Source: Macrosoma leucophasiata
Taxonomy: Eukaryota; Arthropoda; Insecta; Lepidoptera; Hedylidae
Direction: 5' to 3'
DNA: 64,000 nt
Assembly (NCBI GenBank): GCA_036365455.1
Contig: JAWQUS010000026.1
Coordinates: 14,340,001-14,404,000, forward strand
A program made the position numbers and the translations under genes. Below the pieces are notes generated by a model that was not told the DNA's origin, ran no database searches, and saw only the letters and a list, made by a program, of their open reading frames with translations. The number at the start of each line of letters is the position of its first letter. The stretch's first letter is position 1. This document shows, one piece after another, positions 35,881 to 47,279 of this stretch.

Positions 35881-36448
35881 TACAGCCAAATACTCAAACG
35901 TCACTCAAATCTAAGTGGGACTTTAAAGTCTTCTGTCTTTACAAAACACGTTCAAACGATAGAGATAGCGCACATATGAGGTTTGCTTAAAATTGAGTGA
36001 CGTTTGAGTATTCGGCCATTAGTGGTATAGCTAAACTGAATAGCATCCGGGGCGGATAAGCAAAAAAAAAAAAAGGAATTACTTTCCATTCTTTTGCGTT
36101 TGCACGTCTAAACCCGCTAACCAATTATTTTGGTTATTTAAACATAGATGATCACTGGAGAGGGTGTACTAAAAGGGTGGCACCCGGGGAGGGCTACCTC
36201 CACCGCCCCCCGGCTACGCCATTACTGTGTCTACAACACATTGTAAAATAGATCTGGCGTCAGCCATTTTGCGACTAGCTGTTGCCGAGAGCTGTATGCC
36301 ACAATCGCAACGCTTGGCATGCGGATTGGCAATCGCAGTGGCAGCAGTTTTATCGACGCTGCTGTCCATCCTGGGTTATCCTCCGAGCCGTGTACCGCGT
36401 GTATATACGTCCAATTAAAAGAAAATCGAAACTAAATAAATAATTTTC

Positions 36449-36795
36449 ACTGGAGGTAGAGCTCCAGTGACGGAGCACGCGAGCGTAGGTACCACCGCAT
36501 TACCTAATATACTTGCCGCTAAATGGTAGTGTTCAACACTATCGTGTTCCGGTCAGGTGGTAATGTACGGCCCTGCGAAGTCAGCGCGGGCCGCTAGTCT
36601 ATACTAATATTATAAAGCTGAAGAGTTTGTTTGTATGCTTGAACGTGCTTATCTCAGGAACTACCTACTGGTCCGATTTGAAAAAAATATTTCAGTGTTA
36701 GATAGCCCATTTATCGAGGAAGGCTTAACACATAACATGACGCTAAGATGAATAGGAGAGGGTAGGTAACATTGCACACGCGCAAAGCCGGGGCG
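36449..36795 (+). mobile_element. BMC1-like 5' fragment fused to a Lepidoptera dispersed repeat
   Basis: 36449-36575 is the first 130 bases of the BMC1-like unit, cut at GGCCCTG. From about 36600 the TATACTAATATTATAAAGCT...GGAAGGCTTAACAC repeat follows, also seen at 55365-55500 and related to the Helitron-like elements. Confidence 0.65.
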
Positions 36796-37404
36796 GGCTG
36801 CTGGGACTTAATATTTTGATAGCAACACTCACTAGTAACGTAGAATTGAATTAGAAGAGTTTTGACCACTTAATCACTATTTTTAATGTCTGTTCCTTCG
36901 AGACAGATGGCACGGTTGGTCCATTGCGTACAATAATATTAGTAGTTGACAAATTTTAGACAAGATAAATAAATAACACATTTTAATATAATATAAATGT
37001 ACAACTATTTATTCACATACAAATTTTATTGAATCATAAATAAATAAATTAAATTGAATTTTAACAGAATAAATTATTCTAGATTAACGATATTTTATTA
37101 CAACCCTACATTCATACCATGAACTTAGAAGTAAAGATGGAGCCAGCAGTGGCCAGCACTATCAACGACAAATCCAGTCTATGACGTACTTACAACATCT
37201 GTGGTCGGACTTTTATTCTAACTTTACCATACATTAGAAAGAGAAAGTGTTACCGCAATGACGAGGATAACGATAGTTTTGTTTTACCTTACTTCATAGA
37301 CATTCAAAATGTTGTCTAAACTTGTTTCCATTTTCATATAAGCTTCATGATCGATACTGACTAGTCTACAACAGGATAACATCTATAAAATATGAATTAA
37401 GAAC

Positions 37405-38067
37405 AAAGGAGATGTTGCAAAAATGTATGGACCTCCGGCCATGTATTGTACACAATATCATTAAACAAGCAAAATCAATATAAAAACGTTTTTTACTGCA
37501 TATTTTCACTTATTTAGCTTTGTTTGCAGTTACAAAACATTATTTTCAGTTAGAATTGCAACTCAAAACCAACATGGCGAATATGGCGGGCGATGTCATT
37601 TTGACATTTTCATTTTTTAAATTGTTTTTTGATTATTTAGAAAATATTACTTTTTTCTTCAAGTACTACACTTGAAGAAAAAAGTAATATTTTCTAAATA
37701 CTATCGAAATCGATTTTATGTGTTAAAACTACAATAATCGATTACCAATTTTAAAAAAATCATCGGAACTTCTTTAAATTGATCGATTCGATACATTGTT
37801 TTTTTTTATAATATGTGATGCACTAGTAAGATACAGTTATCATTAGTTTTGTTTTATCTTCATAGGTACCTACTATCCCAAGCGTCGGCTGTATCGCCGC
37901 CATGTTGAACATTGTTGAAAATGATAAAATCGTTTGAATCAAATGTGGTTGTAACTCTAAAATATATTCTTGAATAAATTAATTGTATTTTTTTCGGATT
38001 CTTCTTTAATTTACCCATTTTTTGAGGACGCGTACGAAATAGAGCCGAGCTCGCAACATCTCCTTTA
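37405..38067. repeat. Inverted-end element with a central perfect hairpin
   Basis: AAAGGAGATGTTGC (37405) is inverted as GCAACATCTCCTTT (38053-38066). At its centre a perfect palindrome pairs 37634-37664 with 37670-37700 (31-bp arms, 5-base loop ACTAC). No ORF. It probably is a MITE. Confidence 0.6.
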
Positions 38068-38666
38068 ATGTACAGTCAGGGTACTCTCCGCTTATCCAAA
38101 ATCAATCAAATATAGGATTCATCACCACCGCATACAAAAACTACATTACGTCAACATTAACTATAATTTTAATAGTTCTGCTAGTACTACACAATAAGTG
38201 TTAAGCTGGTCTTAATTAAGGATTGATCGAATTGATTTAAATTTACTGGCAGTGCAAGTCTCAATTCTTTGTCAACTTATTATCTGTATTACTGTTGTAT
38301 CAATGTGTTGTAGATACATTTTTCGTTCTCACAAATACGGATAAAGGTTGGCGACATTGCATTAATTAAAGAATTCCGAGGCGTAGAATAGACAAAAGTG
38401 GAAAATCAATTTATGTACATGTATATCATCTTGTTACAGTTAGAATTTTAAACAAAAAAATCCCTCCGAAGTTGCTATATTAATTACATTTTAGTCATTT
38501 TTTAAATTTGACATTTAAAAAGAGCTACTATTTTTCATAGTCAATTACTCTGTTATTTTGTTATATTAGGCCTCTAGCTACAGACTTTCAAAGCAAATTT
38601 GTTAACACATACAAAAGATTCACTTATACTTATAATTAAATAGACTGCATAACACGCAGTAACTTA

Positions 38667-41600
38667 TCAATGTCTAGAATATTTGGTGTACCTGGCCGGA
38701 AACTCTACCGATGTACTCAGGTAATCTTTCTCTATATCTTCATAGGGCTTGAGGTACAATTGAGCTGGGAACAAAACATTTACAATCAATGAGTTTTCAC
38801 ATTTCTCATTCAATTCACATTGAATGAGAAATATGCGCAGGTTGGTAATAAGTATTTTACTGGTGGTAGAGCTCCAGTGACGGAGCTCGCGGGCGTAGGC
38901 ACCACCGCATTACCTAATATACTCGCCGCTAAATGGTAGCATTCAGCACTATCGTGTTCCGGTCAGGTGGTAATGTACGGCCCTGTAATATCCGGCACAG
39001 AGGCGTAACACCTTAGGCCTCAGGAGTGGTGACGCATCTGCATTTTGACCTCGGTCTTTGTGTGGGTCTATAGGCTGCAGTCATCACTTAACATCAATGT
39101 GAACTGCATGCTTGTTTGCCACTTCCATGACACAATGTATGAAGCTCGTGTAAAACCTACGAAAATGTAATTAAAATAGTGGTATACTGACGCGGCACGC
39201 AGTGCACCCGGTCGCGGTGCAGACGGAGGCGGCGCGGGCAGGCGCACACGTACCCGCCCGCCACGTTGACGCACGCGTACTCGCACCCGGCCGTCTCCAG
39301 CGCGCACTCGTTTATATCTGATCACATCAAAATACATTTACAATACATTTTTTTCCCACTTCGCATGTACTCTGAGAACAGAGATGATGACTAGTTTTTT
39401 GTTTATTGTATTATACAGGGTTAAATATATCTAACGCATAAATCGTCAAAGGTGAGTTAGGTACGTTAATACTAACGTCAAACCAGGGTGACGGATCTGT
39501 TCAGGAGAATTTAGACCTCGACTTTAAAATAGGTAGGAACAAAAAACTGCCAAATTATTTTTTTTTTGACAGGACGAATACTGTCGGGTCCGCTAGTAAG
39601 AAATATTTTTACGAAAACGCAGTATTGACGAAGATATTTTTAAATGTTTTGATTTTACCGTACAATTCAAGAGTTTGAACTCTAACATGACGTCTGAATA
39701 GAGTATCATTTTATATGAGGCGTTTTGAGTGGTTCACAACTCGCAACGTACTGAATCGTTATATCTTTAAAATAATTAGCTGTTGAATAGCCGTTTCAAA
39801 GGCAATATTAAAACTTTTGTTGTATGACTTTTGCCAAAACGCAGTACATCACATGATAAGAAATAAGATCGTTTCAAATGGGACTTCTATCAATTGTTAG
39901 CACTACGTTTCATATGTATATTTTTACATAGGACAGACGTCAGCTGTTTACGTAACGTGAAGTTAAGAAGCATTAGAACTGCAAATTCTATTTAATTAAA
40001 AAAAAAATTAATTAGAAAAAGTTGTGCAACAAAAGCGTTAGTTTTGATGAGCCGAAGCCTCCCTTTAAGAATTATGCGCTGGTTACAAATAACCCTGTAT
40101 AAACAAAATACTTTAATTCAAAAAGTATAGGACAAATACATTAATATTGCCTTTGAAACGGCTATTCAACAGCTAATTATTTTAAAGATATAACGATTCA
40201 ATACGTTGCGAGTTGTGAACCACTCAAAACGCCGCATATAAAATGATACTCTATTCAGACGTCATGTTAGAGTTCAAACTCTTGAATTGTACGGTAAAAT
40301 CAAAACATTTAAAAATATCTTCGTCAATACTGCGTTTTCGTAAAAAAATTTCTTACTAGCGGACCCGACAGTATTCGTCCTGTCAAAAAATAATAATTTG
40401 GCAGTTTTTTGTTCCTACGTATTTTAAACTCGAGGTCTAAATTCTCCTGAACAGATCCGTCACCCTGGTTTGACGTTAGGAACACACCTACATTGCTTAG
40501 ACAACAGTGAGTGCTTGTAATTTAATACGAACTTTATAAAATAGCAATAAAGCTCGAATTGACTCTACGTTTTTGTTAGAAAACGTTTGTATGGGAATGT
40601 AGAGAGGTTAATATGAAAAACGACTGTTCCAGTTGAAGGTTCGATTTATTCTCCGTTAATATAATTGTATAACATACATTGGTACAATATTAGGAGAGTG
40701 TGTGCATGTATGAAGTAGAACACACTACACCTCCCCTGTATTTGAGAAAAAAAATGGAATACATTTTTTTTGCATAAAAATTAAACAAACAATTCATTAA
40801 TCACTAATAAAAAATGTATATAGATATACTCATTACGTATTTTTAACACAATTCAACATTGTAATATTTTATTTATTTCAGTTTTAAATCACAAATTTTG
40901 AAAATATGTTTGAAAATGTCACCCAACTTTTTTTTAAATAAACTTAAATCACAATGCTTTGTTGACGAGTTGACGAGATTATTACTAGAAAAAAATATAT
41001 ATAATAGAATTATTTATCTGGTGTACATTTATGTCTACAATACATATTTTAGGTATATTATTACAACTTTAATCAAAAATATTTTAGTTACTCAAAATAA
41101 AAAATATTTATAATGCGTCCTCTTTTTTTTTGAATTCTGTTAGCTTTCAATTCAAAAATTTTAATTAACTCTTATCAACAAATCTTATTCATTTTCTTAC
41201 TTTACGCTTCAAATCATTTTCATTCCCTACTTTCTTTTCACATTTTATTGACTTCTATAATCCGTATCACTCTTCTATCTACATATCAACGTTTCCTTGG
41301 AAAGATACATTTTACTTTTGGTACATCGACCTATTATTACAACATTACAGAATACAAGTATACTTTATGTGTACACATCTCATTCACATTTAATTATTCT
41401 TCTACATAATAATCTTCCTCTTACAGGCAGTTCTTTTAACACGTCATCATAAATAGTGTCCAAGTATCTTCACGAATGGTAGCTCGACCGAGACATGATC
41501 AGTAAACAAGGATTCCGTGCCTGTCTTGTATTCTGGTGTATCTTCCTAATATTTACTTACTTTACACCAATTCGTTTAACAGTGCAACTCGGCTCCTTGT

Positions 41601-44600
41601 TAAATACGAAAAGCGCAAATAAATCATCACTAACCTTAACCATTCCTTTCAAAATTATCCATTCAATATCCTTACATTTTAAAAAATCTGCTACACAAAT
41701 TGAAAACATCAGCCCATAAAAATTACAATAACTATCAGGTGATCAGTCTGATGGGTCATCATAAGTCATATAGCCATCAGAAATCCCAGCATCTAATACT
41801 TTCCAAAACCACTAATTACTTTAAACATCTGTAAATCAGCTATCTCAAGTCTTTCAAAATCCGCTTTTAAACAAAATCTACCCATTTACATTCCTTGACA
41901 ACAAAATCATTCTATTCGAAACCAACTCACTTCGCTCATTCAAACAATCTTTAAATATCTGTTTTAATTAAGTATCTACTACTTCTTCCCTTCATATCCA
42001 AACTCCTACTTCAAATTATTTAAAATCTGATTAATGTACAATGTGGTCAAAATATTAATTTTAACAATAATAATAATCGCCAAAATACATCGAACATTGC
42101 AAAGTTATCTCAATTTAGTGTATGAAAATAAATCATTTCAACAATTTTAAAACTGCATAGAAACAATGCCTAGTGACACAAGTTCGCATACTGCAATATG
42201 AGATGTAATAACAGACGCGTGATGGAATGCGGCGTCTCTACCTACTTACTGTCTTTGTACGCAAATGACAATGATTTGATATAATACAATATGATCTATT
42301 TATAGACTTTATATAAATTGTACTATATGAAATCTTTACCTATTTAAGTCACATTCGTCAAAACCAATACTCAAAAAAATCGATACTAAAAAAAAAACAA
42401 ACCTACATATTTCATTAGAATATATCAATACACTTCATAAAAAAAAATCCCATAAAACATTAATTGACAGCGCTTTTAAACAGTACATATTGAAAATAAG
42501 TACAAGACATTTATTAAACAAAATTAAATGGAGATCTAAATATATCTCGTCAACAAGCCGATAAATTCTAATATATGAGTAAAAATAAAATACTAACTTA
42601 CAGTGATACGTACCCAAATAAACATTTCTTATTTTTTCTACAATATAAAACCTTTACAATTTTGTTTCAATAATTAGGTATGTTACACTAACAATATCCC
42701 CATTAATACAATAGTAATTTATTCAATCTAAAATATATGTGTGAGCTAAATACGTATTTCTTATTTTTATGTCAGCACTGAAAATATGTGTACTTAGGTA
42801 AGATTCAAGCAAGAAATATTTTTCTTAAATACCTATATTTTGGATGCTTATCACTTACAATCATATAAAATCCTCATAATAAGTAATAGTTACCCCATCA
42901 TAATAAGAAAAATGACAACAAAATGCATAAAATAACATACAAAAACATTTCAAATCTAAGGAAAATTTAGAAAAAAAAAATACACGAAGAAAGATACCTC
43001 CATTATATTGTATTCTGAACTTCTTGACATGTGGTCACAGTCACACCGTGTAGGCCAACTTAGCACCTTCACGCTTCAAAATCCTCTTATATTTTCCAGA
43101 AATTATTGGTGACTCCTCTGGTCATCATGACTCCGTCTGTTTTTCTGACGACTCCTCTGGTCATCACGTCTCCTTCTGTTTTTTCTTACGACTCTACTGG
43201 TCATCATGTCTTCTTCTGTTTTTTCTTACGACAGAAAAATCGTCATGTAGCATCCGCATCTCAGATGAATTCAAAAGGTCTTACTAGTACATCTTCGATT
43301 AAAAAAAACTGATTGTCATCACATCTTCTTCATATTATGTATTTTCTCGTTTTTTGTTGTCACTTTTTCCATATTTAATATTATATAATCATATTAATAT
43401 ATTAATTAATATACAAATTATATATAAACTGCCACTTGTGCGCCGGTACCACCCGAAGGCGGCACTGGCAGGGTCGCTATGTAGAGAGGTTAATATGAAA
43501 AACGACTGTTCCAGTTGAAGGTTCGATTTATTCTCCGTTAATATAATTGTATAACATACATTGGTACAATATTAGGAGAGTGTGTGCATGTATGAAGTAG
43601 AACACACTACAGGAAAAAAGAAACGGGCTGTTTTTAGGGTTTTCCCGGTAGTTATTCCAATTTTTCTCACCTTTTAAACCTTCCCTAGACTTCCAAAAAT
43701 CATTCAAAACCAAAATTAGCCAAATCAGTAAAGCCGTTTTCGAATTTTAGCGAGACTCACGAACAGTAATTGATTTTTATTTAAATAAGATTTACTATGG
43801 AAGGTAATATACAACATAAGACCTAAAAATTCTGAGAAAATTTTAAGCGTCTACTTGCTACCGTCATTATTATCGAGCAAAAAATATACGAAAAAACACA
43901 CGTTTATTGTATGCCCCCTTGGACCCCTTAACATTTTCATGTTATTATTTTTAGTAATTAATTTTGTCTTTATAGCGGTATCAGAAATACATAATTTGTG
44001 AAAATGTTAGCTTTCTAGCTATCACTATTTATGAGATACAGGCTGGTGATATACAGACGGACGGACGGACAGACAGACAAACAGCGGAGGATTAGTAATC
44101 CATAGGGTCCGTTTTTTACCTTTTAGGTACGAAACCCCCTAAAAGATAGAACTAAGATACAGAATAGCTTAAAAATATTCCATAGGATTTTTTAAATTGA
44201 CATAACTTTTTTATTTCTAAACCGATTCACGTGAAACAAACACTAAATGTTAAGTGAAATTTACCACAATTCGAACACCGCAAATCGAAAATCCGTTTCT
44301 GATCCGATAAGCGTGCACAAACACACAGACAAACAGACATTTTTCCGGGATAAAAAGTACCCAGTGTTGTGCGCCAAAGGTTAAAGTATAATCATACCAA
44401 GTTTAATTACCATACAAGAAGTACATAATTGGTTTACAGTAAATAATCTAATAATTAAATAGTAAAAAAACTAAATGTATTCGTTTTACTCTTCCAAATG
44501 TCAAAAGTAAAGAAGGGGAAATATTCTTCAACAATGATAAAACACAATTTGTTAGTGAAGCTGTCTTCTTGGGTATAACGCTTGATTCAAAATTGCAATG

Positions 44601-47279
44601 GGGTCCTCATATTAAACTGTTAGGAAAACGTCTAAGTTCATTTTCTTGGTGTATATCTTAGTTATATTGAATAAAGTTGGTGGCATTTTGTTTGATATAG
44701 GTTTATTACAGTGCTCATGTACAGAGCAATAGAATAACAGTGCGAAAACACGACCTTTCAGGTCGCCTCCAAAACTCCATTGTAAATTTTCTGGTAAAGT
44801 AGCCATCGCTCTACTCGAATAACCGACCGTAACTCACACAACTGACATACTTAATGTATAATTGATCGAGTTTATTATACTAACTTTTACGCTGCTTAAA
44901 TAAATACGAATACGAAATATCGTTTTACTCGACACTGGCAACATGCGTAAGAGCGATGCCATAATGACAAAATAAAAAAGTGATCAAAAAGCGAACCCTG
45001 GCATCGCGTGCCGGCGGCGTGCGCGAAGTACCCGGCGGGGCAGCCGCACGCGTACCCGCCCGCCGCGTTGCGGCACGCCTGCGTCGCGTGGCACCGGTTG
45101 CTGGCCAGCGCGCACTCGTCCACGTCTGCGACACCACACCGGACAATATGTAGTAAAGAAAAATGGAAAGAAAAATTTGACTTCAGGCGAGACTCGAACT
45201 CGCGGCCTACTGGGAATCTAGTCCAGCCGCTCTTCCATTAGAGCTACTGAAGTCCTGCCCGATTTGTCAAATCTTTCCTTCACATCTATTGCATTGCTTT
45301 ATGGTAGCAGCAGCGCCATCTATTACCAACTATGCTAGTTAGGCAACCGATGTGAAGGAAAGATTTGACAAATCGGGCAGGACTTCAGTAGCTCTATTGG
45401 AAGAGCGGCTGGACTAGATTCCCAGTAGGCCGCGAGTTCGAGTCTCGCCTGAAGTCAAATTTTTCTTTCCATTTTTCTTTAAAAATAAAATTTATTTCAC
45501 AAGCATGTGTTAATGCGAAATAATATAAAACAAATATGTAGTAATACTACGAATAGAATGGACACTTCGCACTTCGACGTCCCGCTCGATTTCCCCGCCT
45601 TCACACCGTCACACCGTTACAACGTCAGAACGGCCCACCGTCTCGTGCAGATGACGGCTAGCTTCGAGCCGTCGGTTAATTCGATGTTTGTTTGTAATAG
45701 GTTGGGGAAAAAGTCTTTTCGCATTATAGTATGTATGAACTTGTAATAAAATCTCTTTGGCTGTAGTATTTGTATCTGGCTGGTTTTGGTATCATTGAAA
45801 GTTAAAATTTTAAAGAACATAAATTCAAATTAGGCAAATGTGTGATTTTCATTTGTTTTACGTACTGTCAAAATGAGTGAATCTAATGAAGAAATTCGAT
45901 ACATTTTAAAATTTTACTACAAAAAAGGAAAAATGCAACGCAAGCCGCGAAAAAAATTTGCAATGTTTATGGACCTAGTGCAGTGTCTGTGAGAGTAGCA
46001 CAAATTTGGTTTAAGCGTTTACAATCCGAAAACTTTGAAGTCAAAGATGCACCTCGCTCTGGTCGCCCTATTACGGATAAAATGGATGCCATTTTTGAAA
46101 AAGTGGAGCAAGATCGACATATCAGTAGTTACGACGTAGCTGAAGAACTGAGAATTGATCACAAAACAGTTTTGGCGCATTTGAAAAAAGCTGGGTACAA
46201 AAAAAAGCTCGATATTTGGGTACCTCACGAGCTCACTGAAAGAAACCTAATGAACCGTGTACTCATTTGTGATTCTTTATTACGACGTAATGAAACCGAA
46301 TCATTTTTGAAGAAGCTGATAACTGGTGATGAAAAGTGGATCACGTACGACAAGAACGTGCGAAAAAGGTCGTGGTCAAAGGCCGGTCAGGCTTCACAGA
46401 CTGTGGCGAAACCCGGGTTAACTCGCAATAAGGTGATGTTGTATGTGTGGTGGGATTGGAAGGGCATTATTCATTATGAGCTATTACCACCAGGCAGGAC
46501 TATCGATTCTGAACCCTACTGCGAACAACTGATGAGATTAAAGCAAGAAGTTGAGAGAAAGCGGCCGGAATTGATCAACAGAAGGGGTGTGGTGTTTCAT
46601 CATGATAACGCTAGACCTCACACATCTATAGCCACTCAGCAAAAATTAAAAGAGTGGCTGGGAGGTGTTAATGCATCCGCCGTATAGTCCTGACCTTGCA
46701 CCTTCAGATTTCCACCTGTTTCGGTTTCTTCAGAATTCTTTATGCAATGTTAGGTTAACATCACGAGAGGACTGCCAAATCCACTTGTCGCGGTATTTTG
46801 ATGAGAAATCCCAAAATTTTTATAGCAATGGGATCATGTCCCTACCTACAAGATGGCAAAAGGTTATCGAACAAAATGGTACATACATACTTTAGTTAAA
46901 TTTAAATAAACTATATTAAAAAACGTTTCGAATTTTCTTAAAAAATGCGAAGAAATTTTTCCGCAACCTAATATCTTCGGAAGCGCGCATGGCCCCGCGG
47001 CTGCACACAGGTGCACGTGTAAATACACGTCACTGATTAATAGAGTGTAATAGAGACCAAATTAAGCGTTTGAATGGAATTTTGGCAGAGTGTCCGCGGT
47101 GTGCTAGTGGGTCACATATCTGAACAAAATGCCCAATGTCCTTTGGGCCTAGAACGTACCAATGCATGAGCCGTCGCTGTGGAGCCTGAAGCCGGGCTCG
47201 CAGTGGCCGCGCTCGCTGTTGTCCAAGTTGAACGTCACATTCACAATGTAGTATATCGGCTTGCTGACATTCGCTGCAA
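38667..47279 (-). CDS. EGF modules and C-terminus of the hemicentin-like gene
   Basis: 47279-47160 encodes [20 protein letters not shown] and [11 protein letters not shown], like the end of a G2F domain running into EGF. 45125-44997 is a Ca-binding EGF ([31 protein letters not shown]). 39317-39192 is a second ([27 protein letters not shown]). 38764-38667 encodes [20 protein letters not shown] and stops after KYSRH. All exons here start and end in phase 1. A frame reading through the 39192 donor to a stop at 39157 is possible but less likely, because GTCAGT followed by CAG at 38765 restores a good exon. Confidence 0.82.

Noticed and set aside
39157..39192. Hemicentin-like protein ending by read-through at a TAG at 39157
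   Set aside because: The donor GTCAGT at 39191 and acceptor at 38765 join in phase to a longer conserved-looking C-terminal exon; read-through would add only a short tail.
43106..43312. Repetitive + strand ORF (TPLVI repeats)
   Set aside because: It is a translation of a ~46-bp minisatellite inside the ORF-less LTR element.
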